DNA from: Shewanella cyperi
Lineage (GTDB): Bacteria > Pseudomonadota > Gammaproteobacteria > Enterobacterales > Shewanellaceae
Direction of reading: 5' to 3'
Assembly: GCF_017354985.1 (NCBI RefSeq)
Contig: NZ_CP071501.1
Coordinates: 2,313,501 to 2,377,500, forward strand
DNA length: 64,000 nt
The stretch's first letter is position 1. Each line of letters starts with the position of its first letter. The position numbers and the translations under genes were made by a program. Shown piece by piece: positions 8,612 to 17,574 of the stretch. The notes beneath the pieces were generated by a model. The model was not told the DNA's origin. It did not search any database and saw only the letters and a list, made by a program, of their open reading frames with translations.

Positions 8612-11600
8612 TCAGGCCGCCTTCACCAGGCTGGAGATCAGTGCCCGCAGGGAGGCCGGTTTGATCATCTTGGCCATGTAGTGATAGCCACGGCGTTGCA
8701 CATCCTCCACCAATTCCTTGCGGGTGTTGGCGGTGATAAGGATCCCCGGCAGTTGCTGACCGTAGAGGGCTCGGATCCCGTCCATGGCGTCCACGCCGTT
8801 CTGGCCATCATCCAAATGGTAGTCGGCCAGCACTATGTCCGGCGCCACGCCCTTGAGACCGAGCTTGATGCGCGCATCCCCCAGATCCCGGGCACAGATC
8901 ACCTCGCAGTGCCAGCGGCTGAGCAGACTCTCCAGCCCCGCCAAAATGGCCTCCTCGTTATCTATGCACAGCACCTTGACGCCGGCAAGTGGCTTAAGCA
9001 CAGCTGGAGTGGCCCTGGGCTGTACCTGGCTGACGGTTTCTCCGAGCGGCACCAGGATGGAAAACAAGGACCCTTTACCCAGCACCGAAGTGACCCGGAT
9101 TTCATGGTTCAGCACCTTGCTTATCCTGTCGGCAATGGCTAGTCCCAGTCCCAATCCGCTGACCCCCTGACTGTTTGGATTGTTCAGCCGTTTGAATTCC
9201 TTGAATATTTCATAAAGCTCTTTTTCATCTATGCCGCAGCCGGTATCCAGCACCTGAATTTCCAGGGCCTTGTCCCTGTGGCGGCAACCGAGGAGCACCC
9301 TGCCCCCCTTGGCATAGCGGTAGGCGTTGGTGAGGAAGTTTTGCAGCACCCGCCTGAGCAGCGCAGGATCGGAATTGATGGTTGCCGTACTCGGCACCAT
9401 GGCAAAACGGATACCATGGTCGGTCGCCATGGCGTCAAACTCCACCGCCAGGCCATTGAGCAGATCGGCCACGGCAAAATCACGGCGATTGACTTCCACC
9501 ATCCCCGAATCCAGTTTGGAAATATCCAACAGATCCGTCAGCAACTCACCGGCATTTCGCAGCGAACTGTTCACATGGGACAAGGTGGTGCGCGCTTCCT
9601 GATCGAGCTTGGGGTACTGGGACAGGCTGGCGGTAAACAGCCGCGCGGCATTGAGGGGCTGCATCAAATCGTGACCCACGGCGGCAAGGAAGCGGCTCTT
9701 GGAGGCATTGGCCATTTCCTCCTGGGCCTTGGCCTCCAGCAGTTGGCTGTTGAGCAGCGCCAGTTCATAGGTACGCTCCCGCACCCGACTTTCCAGGGTT
9801 TCGTTGATTTCCAGCAGCGCCTTTTCCTGTTGCCGGTACTGGGTAATATCGGTAAAGGTCATCACGAAACCGCCGTCCGGCATGGGGTTACCCTGAATTT
9901 TGATCACCTTGCCGTCGCTGCGTTGCCGCTCCGAGGTGTGGGGCGTGCCATCGCGCATATGTTGCACCCGGCGCGCCACCTGCTCCTCAATATCGCCCTC
10001 ACCGCAATAGCCGCGGGCGGCGTTAAAGCGGATCACTTCACTGATGGGCATACCCGCCTGCAAAAAATTGCTCGGATACTGATACAGCTCGGCATAGCGG
10101 AAATTCCAGGCCACCAGGTTCAGATCCTTGTCGACCACACTGATCCCTTCATAGGCGTGTTCAATGGCGCCGCGGAGGATCTCCTGGCTCAGCATGACCT
10201 TGCTTGAGGCCTCATCCACCAGGCTGAACACCTCATCGAGGGCCAGATCCCGGCCCTGCAGTACCGAATCCATCACCAGTGCCGCACTGGAGGCCCCCAG
10301 CACACCGGCCAGCATGTGCTCTGTGTGGGCAATCAACTCAGGGGGCGCCGCCTTGTTCCAGTTGTCGCGATTGACGGTTTCGGGAGAGAAACGGGAAAAG
10401 CTTTCATAGGCCCGGGTGGGGCTGACAAAACGGCTGGCAAGAATGAGCAAATCCTGCTGACTGATGGGTACTGTCTTGCGATTGCCACTGCCCTTAAGCT
10501 CACCTGGCAACACAAAGGCGCTGGCCTGAATACGTTCCACCACCCCGGCGCGAAACCAAAGTGAACCGAGTACATAGGCCACACTGTTCACCAGCAGTGC
10601 CAGCAGGGTATCACTGACATTGGGGCTGATATAGGCCAGCAGCCGCAGGCCTTCCCCGGCGCCTCCAGCCTCCCCCATGGCGCCCTTGATAAGCACATAG
10701 CCCCAGAGGCCAAAGCCCGCCACCAGGCCCAGGAACACGCCGCTGCGGTTGCCGTATTTCCAATACAGGCCACCCACCAGCGCCGGCGCCAATTGGGCAA
10801 AGGCCCCGAAGGACAGCATGCCCAGGTGCGAAAGTGAGTCGCTGTTGGACAAATTCAGGTAGGACAAATAGCCCATGGCCAGAATAAGCACTATGGTCAG
10901 GCGGCGGGCATTGAGCAAAAAGGTGGAAAACTGGCTGAAATTCTTCTCACGGATGCGGCCGGTTTTGAGCATCAGCGGCACCAGCCACTCGTTACTGACC
11001 ATCACAGATATGGTCACCACCGCCACTATCACCATGCCGGTGGCGGCGGACAGGGTACCGAGCAGCGCCACTACAGCCAGGGCCGGTTGCTCCAGCGCCA
11101 GCGGCAGGTTAATCACATAACTGTCGGCGGGCACGCTGTCACCGAGCAGCACCTTGCCCGCCAGCGCCAAGGGCGCCACAAACAGGCCAAACAAGGCGAT
11201 ATAAACGGGAAACAGCCAGCGGCCACGGCTCAAGGTCTGCTCACCGGCGCACTCCACCACCATCACGTGAAATTGTCTGGGCATACAGAGAAACGCAGCT
11301 ATTCCCACCAGCAGATCCGGCAATATGGCCTCCAGCCTGACGGTGGGATTGGCCACCAGATCCCGGGCCACGGCTTGCTGCCAGATATCGCCGAAACCAT
11401 CAAAAACCCCAAAACTTATCACGGCACCCACCAGCAAAAAGGCCGCCAGTTTCACGAGGGATTCAAAGGCAATGGCCAGCATCATGCCCGGATTGTGTTC
11501 GGTGGCATCGAGCTTGCGGGTACCGAACAGAATAGCAAACACCGCCAGCACAGCGGAGATCATCAGTCCCACATTGCCGGCGTCCAGGGGATCATCCGGG

Positions 11601-12040
11601 TGCTGGAACAAATCCAGACTGGCGATCATTGCCTTAAGCTGCAAGGCTATATAGGGCATGATGCCGAACAGGGCTATCAGGGTCACCAGGGCCGCCAGCA
11701 ACTGTGACTTGCCGTAACGGGCGGCGATAAAGTCGGCCACTGAGGTGATATTCTGGGCCTTGGACACCAGCACCATCTTGCGCAGCAGGCCAAAGCCGAG
11801 GGTGAACACCAGAATGGGGCCGATAAAAATCGGCAGGAAGGACCACATGTCCGATGCCGCCTGACCCACGGTGCCGAGGAAGCTCCAGGAGGAACAATAG
11901 ACCGCCAGGCTCAGGCCATAGATCCACACCTGCAGCTTTTTGGTGACGCCGCTGAACCAGCGCTCCGCCCCCCAGGCCAGCAGGAACAGCAGAAAGACGT
12001 AAAAAACCGCAATAACGGCAACAAACAGGGTCAGATTCAT
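8612..12040 (-). CDS. crbS: CrbS: SLC5-type transporter / hybrid sensor histidine kinase
   Basis: 1142 residues from the ATG at 12040. In-frame codons upstream to 12103 lack the membrane pattern expected of a start. The N-terminal half is a sodium:solute symporter (SLC5/PutP-like) domain of about 12-13 helices, followed by a linker (STAC-like), a PAS domain near 620-740, HisKA with GHDLMQPLNAAR near 787, HATPase near 880-990 (DTGCGIDEKE, GLGLGLAIADRI), and a C-terminal receiver with VLADYHLDD near 1070. This matches CrbS of Vibrio and Pseudomonas, which signals to CrbR to induce acs. It is divergent from acs across a shared control region. Confidence 0.92.
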   Translation of the reverse strand: MNLTLFVAVIAVFYVFLLFLLAWGAERWFSGVTKKLQVWIYGLSLAVYCSSWSFLGTVGQAASDMWSFLPIFIGPILVFTLGFGLLRKMVLVSKAQNITSVADFIAARYGKSQLLAALVTLIALFGIMPYIALQLKAMIASLDLFQHPDDPLDAGNVGLMISAVLAVFAILFGTRKLDATEHNPGMMLAIAFESLVKLAAFLLVGAVISFGVFDGFGDIWQQAVARDLVANPTVRLEAILPDLLVGIAAFLCMPRQFHVMVVECAGEQTLSRGRWLFPVYIALFGLFVAPLALAGKVLLGDSVPADSYVINLPLALEQPALAVVALLGTLSAATGMVIVAVVTISVMVSNEWLVPLMLKTGRIREKNFSQFSTFLLNARRLTIVLILAMGYLSYLNLSNSDSLSHLGMLSFGAFAQLAPALVGGLYWKYGNRSGVFLGLVAGFGLWGYVLIKGAMGEAGGAGEGLRLLAYISPNVSDTLLALLVNSVAYVLGSLWFRAGVVERIQASAFVLPGELKGSGNRKTVPISQQDLLILASRFVSPTRAYESFSRFSPETVNRDNWNKAAPPELIAHTEHMLAGVLGASSAALVMDSVLQGRDLALDEVFSLVDEASSKVMLSQEILRGAIEHAYEGISVVDKDLNLVAWNFRYAELYQYPSNFLQAGMPISEVIRFNAARGYCGEGDIEEQVARRVQHMRDGTPHTSERQRSDGKVIKIQGNPMPDGGFVMTFTDITQYRQQEKALLEINETLESRVRERTYELALLNSQLLEAKAQEEMANASKSRFLAAVGHDLMQPLNAARLFTASLSQYPKLDQEARTTLSHVNSSLRNAGELLTDLLDISKLDSGMVEVNRRDFAVADLLNGLAVEFDAMATDHGIRFAMVPSTATINSDPALLRRVLQNFLTNAYRYAKGGRVLLGCRHRDKALEIQVLDTGCGIDEKELYEIFKEFKRLNNPNSQGVSGLGLGLAIADRISKVLNHEIRVTSVLGKGSLFSILVPLGETVSQVQPRATPAVLKPLAGVKVLCIDNEEAILAGLESLLSRWHCEVICARDLGDARIKLGLKGVAPDIVLADYHLDDGQNGVDAMDGIRALYGQQLPGILITANTRKELVEDVQRRGYHYMAKMIKPASLRALISSLVKAA

Positions 12041-12139
12041 AGTAAGCTCATTTTTTTGGTCTATTGTGCACCGGAAAGCGGTCAAAATCCAGCCAAGAAA
12101 CATGATGCACTAGACTGAAAAATAAAGGAATTTATAAAC

Positions 12140-12153
12140 TAGACCAAGGTCTA
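12140..12153. promoter_or_regulatory. TAGACC-AA-GGTCTA operator between crbS and acs
   Basis: Perfect 6-bp inverted arms around AA, 63 bases before the acs ATG and 100 bases before the crbS ATG. It has the same arms and 2-base spacer as the site before crbR. A half-like CTAGACT sits at 12110. CrbR is the natural candidate binder; this is inferred. Confidence 0.6.
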
Positions 12154-12215
12154 ATGGAGTAGAGAAGTCCCCATGACCATACTCATTCCACGCTATAGAT
12201 AAAAAGGGAAGTCCC

Positions 12216-14168
12216 ATGAGCACGCAGTCTCTCTACAAGGTCGATGCCGACTTTGCCGCCAAGGCACTTGTAAACAACGAGCAATATCAGGTGATGTATC
12301 AGGAATCCATTACCGATCCCGATGGCTTCTGGCGCAAGCACGGCCAGCGCATTGATTGGATAAAGCCATATACCCAAATCAAGAAAACCTCCTTCGACGA
12401 CAGGGACCTATCCATCAACTGGTTCTATGACGGTACCCTCAACGCCTCCGCCAACTGCCTCGATCGCCATCTGGAAACCAAGGGCGACACCAAGGCCATT
12501 ATTTGGGAAGGGGATGACGCCAGCGAGCAGCGCACCCTGACCTATCGCGAACTGCATGCCGAAGTGTGCCGCTTTGCCAATGCCCTCAAGGCCCAGGGCG
12601 TAGCCCGTGGCGATGTGGTCACCATTTACATGCCCATGGTGCCCGAAGCCGCCGTGGCCATGCTGGCCTGCGCCCGTATTGGCGCCGTGCATTCAGTGGT
12701 GTTCGGTGGTTTCTCACCGGACTCCATCGCTTCACGCATCATTGACGGCAAGTCCAAACTGGTGATCACCGCCGATGAAGGCGTGCGTGGCGGCCGTAAA
12801 ATTCCGCTCAAGGCCAATATAGACCAGGCCCTGATCAATCCCGATGTCACCACTGTGGAGCGTGTGCTGGTGCTGAAACGCACCGGTGGCAACGTCAACT
12901 GGCAAGCGGGTCGCGATCTCTGGTGGCACGAGGCCTGCGAAGGTATGGCCGATCAGTGCCCGGCGGAGGAAATGGGCGCCGAAGATCCGCTGTTCCTGCT
13001 GTACACCTCAGGCTCCACAGGCAATCCCAAGGGCGTACTGCACACCACAGGTGGCTACCTGGTGTATGCCGCCATGACCCATGAATACGTGTTTGACTAC
13101 AAGCCAGGTGAAATCTACTGGTGTACCGCCGACGTGGGTTGGATCACCGGCCACAGCTACATGGTCTATGGTCCGCTCGCCAACGGTGCCACCATTTTGA
13201 TCCACGAAGGTGTGCCCAATTATCCCAGCCCCAAACGTCTGGGCGAAATGATAGACAGACATCAGGTCAATACCCTGTACACAGCCCCTACCCTTATCCG
13301 CGCCCTGATGGCCGAAGGCAAGGAGCATTTCGACAGCTTCAGCGGCAAGTCGCTGCGGATCATGGGCTCTGTGGGTGAACCCATCAACCCCGAAGCCTGG
13401 CGCTGGTACCACGAGGTGATAGGCCACGGCCATTGCCCGATAGTGGATACCTGGTGGCAAACCGAAACCGGCGGCATACTGATCACCCCGCTGCCGGGTG
13501 CCACAGACACCAAGCCCGGCTCGGCCACCCGTCCCTTCTTCGGCGTGAAACCGGCCCTGGTGGACAACGAGGGCAATATCCTCGAAGGTGCCACCGAAGG
13601 TAATCTGGTGATGCTGGACTCCTGGCCGGGACAGATGCGCACCGTTTATGGTGACCATGAACGCTTCGCCCTCACCTACTTCAAAACCTTCCGCGGTATG
13701 TATTTCACCGGCGACGGTGCCCGTCGTGACGAAGACGGCTATTACTGGATAACAGGTCGGGTGGACGACGTGATCAACGTTTCCGGTCACCGCCTCGGCA
13801 CCGCCGAAGTGGAAAGTGCCCTGGTGTCCCATGAGCTGGTTGCCGAAGCCGCCGTGGTGGGTTATCCCCACGACATCAAGGGCCAGGGTATCTATGCCTA
13901 TGTGACCCTGACCAAGGGAACCGAAGCCACCGAAGAGTTGCGTCAGGAACTGCGCCAATGGGTGCGCAAGGAAATCGGCGCCCTGGCCACACCGGATCTC
14001 ATCCAGTGGGCAACCGGTCTGCCCAAGACCCGTTCCGGCAAGATCATGCGCCGCTTCCTGCGCAAGATTGCCGCCAACGAAGTCACCAACCTGGGCGATG
14101 CCTCCACCCTGGCCGATCCGGCAGTGATTGATACCCTCATCGAGAGCCGTCTCAATCGCAACAACTGA
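12216..14168 (+). CDS. acs: Acetyl-CoA synthetase
   Basis: 650 residues, the full family length. It activates acetate to acetyl-CoA through acetyl-AMP. The P-loop [11 protein letters not shown] lies near residues 264-274, the A5 motif WWQTETGG and the hinge region [15 protein letters not shown] near 514, and the A10 motif [10 protein letters not shown] includes Lys609, the conserved lysine acetylated in homologues. GGGAAGT precedes the ATG. It is divergent from crbS, a known regulator of acs in relatives, and ends at a strong terminator. Confidence 0.98.
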   Translation: MSTQSLYKVDADFAAKALVNNEQYQVMYQESITDPDGFWRKHGQRIDWIKPYTQIKKTSFDDRDLSINWFYDGTLNASANCLDRHLETKGDTKAIIWEGDDASEQRTLTYRELHAEVCRFANALKAQGVARGDVVTIYMPMVPEAAVAMLACARIGAVHSVVFGGFSPDSIASRIIDGKSKLVITADEGVRGGRKIPLKANIDQALINPDVTTVERVLVLKRTGGNVNWQAGRDLWWHEACEGMADQCPAEEMGAEDPLFLLYTSGSTGNPKGVLHTTGGYLVYAAMTHEYVFDYKPGEIYWCTADVGWITGHSYMVYGPLANGATILIHEGVPNYPSPKRLGEMIDRHQVNTLYTAPTLIRALMAEGKEHFDSFSGKSLRIMGSVGEPINPEAWRWYHEVIGHGHCPIVDTWWQTETGGILITPLPGATDTKPGSATRPFFGVKPALVDNEGNILEGATEGNLVMLDSWPGQMRTVYGDHERFALTYFKTFRGMYFTGDGARRDEDGYYWITGRVDDVINVSGHRLGTAEVESALVSHELVAEAAVVGYPHDIKGQGIYAYVTLTKGTEATEELRQELRQWVRKEIGALATPDLIQWATGLPKTRSGKIMRRFLRKIAANEVTNLGDASTLADPAVIDTLIESRLNRNN

Positions 14169-14206
14169 GTACCTTAATGACCATCACCCGGTCTTTCTCC
14201 TCTCTT

Positions 14207-14232
14207 GCCCCTCATTGAGGGGCTTTTTTTTT
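14207..14232 (+). terminator. Rho-independent terminator of acs
   Basis: GCCCCTC/GAGGGGC stem, loop ATT, then nine T. It marks the boundary between core genes and the accessory region. Confidence 0.92.
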
Positions 14233-15017
14233 GCTGAAAAGCCGGGCAGCAGGTAAGAGGGCCATGCCTTACCCAGTTGTGAGCCTGGCAGACACACTAC
14301 ATTCTGCTGCTGCCACAGCGGCTACCACTCGCTTCTACAGCATCTTCCGGCATCAGATGCCATTAATCACTTGCAGTGGGCTTTCGCACTGCCACACCCG
14401 TGACACGGCGTGCATATGTCCCTATAGCCTCCCCTCGCCATCCATGGCTCGGACGGTCACTGGTGCGTCAGTGCTTGTTCAATGGTGTTCCTCTCCGGCT
14501 AATGGTTGTCTCAGTCAAAAGACCCCAAAGCATGAAATTATCGCTTGCCGAATGGCTGCAACCTCTGACAAGATGCTGATCTAAGGAGATAAAACTAAGC
14601 TAAGGGACGAAGCAGAGCACTTCAGCCCGTGCGGTAGCCATGCCGTTTCAACGCACATAGCAGGGCCTATGGCCTGTATCTAGGTCATGCAATAGAAAGT
14701 GCAACCGTCGGATTTTCAAAACTCTGAATGGCTGAGTGTGTACAGTACTTTTGTACAGTCGTATTTAATTTTTGGGAAAAAGGCACCGAAAAGGCGCATA
14801 AACCTTGCGCGTTAATTTTGAAGCGCCTTATATAAACCAATTTAAATTAATGACTTACGCTTTCAGAGATAGTGTTAATAGGTTTAGAAACCGCGCATGC
14901 GCGTTTTGCTGCCAGGTATATTTGAATAAATTTCTATTTCATTATTAAATACAAAAACTTAGCGTTGCGCGTTTACACTCCTCCGAGGACTAAAACGCGC
15001 ATGCGCACTATACAGCT
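14233..15017. other. Non-coding accessory segment between acs and the first cassette
   Basis: No convincing gene. The first part (to about 14700) has a GC content like the core and small open frames with odd, low-complexity translations, perhaps the scar of an old mobile element. The second part is AT-rich and carries repeats: TGTACAGT twice near 14740-14757, TTGCGCGTT at 14805 and 14965, GCGCATGCGC near 14888 and 14996, and arms AAGGCGC/GCGCCTT around 14791-14827. It could hold the decayed start of an integron platform. No integrase reading frame is present. Confidence 0.5.
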
Positions 15018-15024
15018 GTTATGC
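15018..15024 (+). other. attC-type core site (R' like) before cassette 1
   Basis: GTTATGC, matching the recombination core seen at the end of the next attC (GTTATGG). It lies 12 bases before the first cassette gene. A complete partner arm upstream could not be assigned, so it may be the end of an attI or of a deleted cassette. Confidence 0.45.
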
Positions 15025-15036
15025 ACTAGGTAAGTA

Positions 15037-15468
15037 ATGAGCTTCGAGCCATACATTGAGAAAAGGAAAGAAAGTTATCGGCCTTGTAATTGCGGCCGAG
15101 ATCATGACATGAAGATAATTCGTGGCGTATTCAATTATGCTGACGGTTCAAACACTATATTTTGTGTTGGCTTAATTGAACACCAAGACGATAGGCATGT
15201 ATGGGTTTCTTTTATCACTGGCGAATGGCCAGGAACAAATGAAGAAGATTGTTTTGTAACATCACATGTATGGTTAACTCCAGATAATCGAATTATGAGA
15301 ATAGAAGATAGCTCTTCCTCTCCCTTCGACGCTGAAGAGGTCTTTGATTGCTTCCCAGTAACTAGAGAGCAAGTTTTGGCTCAGGACGGTGCAAAAGATT
15401 GGTTTATAAATACTTACTTAGCACTCTTCGAATGTGATAAAGAAATCGGCGGATATATAGATGCATAA
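15037..15468 (+). CDS. Cassette-borne hypothetical protein
   Basis: 143 residues, not recognised. There is no signal peptide or membrane segment. The protein is acidic, and a CNCGRDHD stretch near residue 18 could bind metal. The middle is rich in aromatic residues (HVWVSFITGEWPG). The gene is AT-rich compared with core genes and begins just after a GTTATGC core. Its stop codon lies inside the R'' box of the following attC, the compact arrangement expected of an integron cassette. Confidence 0.75.
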   Translation: MSFEPYIEKRKESYRPCNCGRDHDMKIIRGVFNYADGSNTIFCVGLIEHQDDRHVWVSFITGEWPGTNEEDCFVTSHVWLTPDNRIMRIEDSSSSPFDAEEVFDCFPVTREQVLAQDGAKDWFINTYLALFECDKEIGGYIDA

Positions 15469-15567
15469 CAAGGCCAGTCAATCTGACCTCCGTAAACTGT
15501 CTTCTTTTTTGCAAAAAGACGCAAAAAAGCAGCCAATTCACTCCGGCAGTTGCTGGCGGCGTTATGG
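15463..15567 (+). other. attC site 1
   Basis: Starts with R'' GCATAAC (15463-15469) and ends with R' GTTATGG (15561-15567), which are complementary over six bases. Inside, GCCAGTCAATCTGACC pairs imperfectly with GGCAGTTGCTGGC near the right end, leaving unpaired bases as in folded attC bottom strands. Length is 105 bp. Confidence 0.75.
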
Positions 15568-15577
15568 CTAAGCAAGT

Positions 15578-15982
15578 ATGAAGTTTCTTACTTTGATTTT
15601 AAGCATTTTAGTTTCTAGTTCCTCCTATGCTGGAAGCGCTTCTGATTGGCTTAAGGTGAATAATCCCGGCGGCTACTTTCCGCAAGAAGGGGAATATGTG
15701 AGCTTCCCAAACTTGTGTAACGAAAACACATGTTTCAATTTGGTTGCCGTATCATATGTGACCGAAACCAATAAAGGCATGCGGAGATTGGCTGTCTTTT
15801 CGGGTTCTGGGGAGTATCTTGGTGTCTATTCAGGCTTTCAAGAAATGCCGGTAAAAGTAGTCGGTACATCTCTGGTATTCCCAGTGTCAGAATATGGCTA
15901 CGTTATTAACTTTAGTGGTAGTCAGCCGCCAGCAACTGCTTATATCGATGGTGAAAACATTGAGCTTGAATCAAAGCCATAA
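15578..15982 (+). CDS. Cassette-borne secreted hypothetical protein
   Basis: 134 residues. The signal peptide is clear (MKFLTLILSILVSSSSYAG, cleavage near residue 19). The mature part has two close cysteines (CNENTC near 49-54) that may form a disulfide. The family is not recognised. It starts 10 bases after the R' core of attC 1 and its stop overlaps the next R'' box, so gene plus attC 2 form one cassette. Export suggests a periplasmic or surface role. Confidence 0.75.
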   Translation: MKFLTLILSILVSSSSYAGSASDWLKVNNPGGYFPQEGEYVSFPNLCNENTCFNLVAVSYVTETNKGMRRLAVFSGSGEYLGVYSGFQEMPVKVVGTSLVFPVSEYGYVINFSGSQPPATAYIDGENIELESKP

Positions 15983-16056
15983 CAAGGTGGTGTTGTCGCC
16001 TGCGGCTGGGACCTCCGTTCCGCTGGCGCTCCACTTCGGCCCCAAACCACGGCGTT
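15977..16056 (+). other. attC site 2, left part, interrupted by an IS
   Basis: R'' CCATAAC (15977-15983) followed by AAGGTGG. The matching right arm CCACGGCGTT ends at 16056, where the IS begins. The rest of the core (ATGTCTAGG) reappears at 17562 on the other side. Removing the element restores GGCGTTATG. Confidence 0.7.
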
Positions 16057-16085
16057 GATATGATTTCCTTTGTCAAATAGATAAT

Positions 16086-16128
16086 AGTGTCCTTACCGGA
16101 GGGCCAAAAACGCTCCGGTAAGGACACT
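16086..16128. repeat. 16-bp perfect inverted repeat near the IS 3' end
   Basis: Arms AGTGTCCTTACCGGAG (16086-16101) and its complement (16113-16128) with an 11-base loop. It lies inside the IS end, downstream of the transposase, in the stretch expected to hold the bridge RNA. Confidence 0.85.
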
Positions 16129-16327
16129 CTGGCAGACGGGCTTGGGCGAGTAAGTGTCGGCGGTTGACCTTGCTGATATCCGCGAGTTTGGTTATTCGCA
16201 TTACTTGTGTTCGCCGTTGGAGCCTTGCCTCAGTCTAGGAGCGCGGATGTGACCGCTTAACGCCCTCGAGGGTTGCTCGCACCGCTGCCGCAGCCCGGTA
16301 CTGCCAGAGTGATTGCTTAAATCAGCT
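16129..16327 (-). ncRNA. Candidate bridge (seek) RNA region of the IS110 element
   Basis: About 200 bases with no reading frame between the transposase stop and the left IS end. In IS1111-group elements this 3' non-coding end encodes the bridge RNA whose loops pair with target and donor DNA. The RNA ends and loops were not resolved by eye, and the RNA may extend into the neighbouring inverted repeat. Assignment is by position. Confidence 0.5.
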
Positions 16328-17455
16328 TCAGAACGCTTGTATTGGTTTCTCGGCGTCAAAGCCCTGCGCCAGGTCCCAGATGTAACCGGTCAGCTCCCGT
16401 GCCACCGCAGTGACCACCTTGTTGTACTCTTTGCCCCGCGCCTTCAGGGCATGGAACCGTCGGCACAGGCGTTGCTGCACTTCCCAGGAGCGGGTTTGCA
16501 ACTTGATGGAATGCGCCTGCTGACGACTTTCCAGCTCCCGCGAGACCCGGGCTGGAAATCGATAGGCCCACGCCGATTCGATTAAGATGCGCCTGGCATG
16601 ACCATTGCCACATTTGGTGATACCACCCCTTCGTTCCCGCTGGCCACTGGAGCGTTCACTGGGTGTCAGGCCGACAAAGTTCATTAAGGAACGCGGCGAG
16701 GCAAAGCGCCGCAGGTCACCCAGCTCGGCCAACAAGGTCATGGCGGACAGAAAACGCACGCCCCGCAGCACCGTCAGGCGCTGCACCAGCGGATACCAGC
16801 GCCAGCTTTCAGCCAGGCTTTGCAGTTCTAACTCCAGCCGCTGCAAGCGCTCATAGCGCTCGGTCACGGTGTGGATGTAATGCTGGAAGGTAATTTTGCT
16901 GGCACTTTCCGGGAAGCTGATATCCGCCAGATGACGCCGATAGGCTTCGGTCCAGTGTTGGCGACCGCTGCAGGGGTGGCCATGACGCAGCAGGAAGGAT
17001 TTCAGCCGTTGCCGCGCCTGACGCAAGTCGAGCATGGCATCCTCCCGGCAGCGGATAAGGTCGCGGATGGCCTCGTCCCGTTCGTCCGGAACATAGATAG
17101 ACTTCAAGTCACCACTGCGGGCCAGTCTGGCCAAGGTCATGGCATCGCGTTTATCGGTTTTGACCCGGTCTCCCGGGGCCTTGGGGATGAGCGCCGGCGC
17201 TACCACCCAGCATTCAATGCCACGGCGCAACAGATGACGATAGAGCCAGAAACCGCAGGGACCGGCTTCATAAATGACGCACAGCTTGCTGGCTTTGGCT
17301 GTTTGGTTTTTAAAGAGTTTATCAAGTGAACGCAGGTTGGTTGGAACAGTGCCATGGTAGTGCACTGTGTCAGCCGGCTTATCAGAAACCCAGGCCACGT
17401 CAGTGGTCTCCTTGTGCACGTCCAAACCGATAAAAAGTGTGTTAGCTTTAGACAT
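16328..17455 (-). CDS. IS110 family transposase (DEDD recombinase)
   Basis: 375 residues, intact. The N-terminal RuvC-like DEDD domain has D12 (IGLDVHK), E63 (YEAGPCG), D101 and D104 (KTDKRDA). The C-terminal Transposase_20 domain has LRGVRFLSAMTLLAELGD followed by NFVGLTPSERSSG with its conserved serine. These enzymes recombine DNA under guidance of an IS-encoded RNA. The AGGAGG ribosome binding site at 17461-17466 and the first base of ATG lie within one arm of a long inverted repeat. No frameshift is seen, so the element may be active. Confidence 0.96.
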   Translation of the reverse strand: MSKANTLFIGLDVHKETTDVAWVSDKPADTVHYHGTVPTNLRSLDKLFKNQTAKASKLCVIYEAGPCGFWLYRHLLRRGIECWVVAPALIPKAPGDRVKTDKRDAMTLARLARSGDLKSIYVPDERDEAIRDLIRCREDAMLDLRQARQRLKSFLLRHGHPCSGRQHWTEAYRRHLADISFPESASKITFQHYIHTVTERYERLQRLELELQSLAESWRWYPLVQRLTVLRGVRFLSAMTLLAELGDLRRFASPRSLMNFVGLTPSERSSGQRERRGGITKCGNGHARRILIESAWAYRFPARVSRELESRQQAHSIKLQTRSWEVQQRLCRRFHALKARGKEYNKVVTAVARELTGYIWDLAQGFDAEKPIQAF

Positions 17456-17543
17456 GTCGGCCTCCTGTGATTGTTTGCCTATTGGATCAACAAACAGTGT
17501 GGCTCTGGTTTAACTAACCCACGAGAAAACACGGAGGCCGACA
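17455..17543 (-). promoter_or_regulatory. Leader inverted repeat covering the transposase ribosome binding site
   Basis: TGTCGGCCTCC at 17455-17465 and GGAGGCCGACA at 17533-17543 are perfect 11-bp inverted copies. In mRNA entering from outside the IS, the arm holding AGGAGG and the A of AUG would be paired, blocking translation. Confidence 0.6.
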
Positions 17544-17574
17544 CCTGCACAGGGAATCATTATGTCTAGGTGCC

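Larger units (their letters stand above)
16057..17561 (-). mobile_element. IS110 family element, IS1111 group, inserted in an attC site
   Basis: About 1.5 kb with one DEDD transposase on the minus strand. Subterminal inverted repeats lie at 16060-16072 (ATGATTTCCTTTG) and 17548-17560 (CACAGGGAATCAT), matching at 11 of 13 positions. The long non-coding part (about 270 bp) follows the transposase gene rather than preceding it, as in the IS1111 group. It sits exactly in the R' core of attC 2, which fits the known IS1111-attC group that targets cassette recombination sites. The exact ends are uncertain by 1-3 bases because no target duplication is expected. Confidence 0.85.

Noticed and set aside
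14231..14584. 117-codon open frame after acs
   Set aside because: No ribosome binding site, improbable composition and overlap with the terminator; kept only as part of an unexplained segment.
14640..14700. Hairpin-rich stretch considered as a tRNA or small RNA
   Set aside because: No cloverleaf, no anticodon arm or CCA context; only short GC stems.
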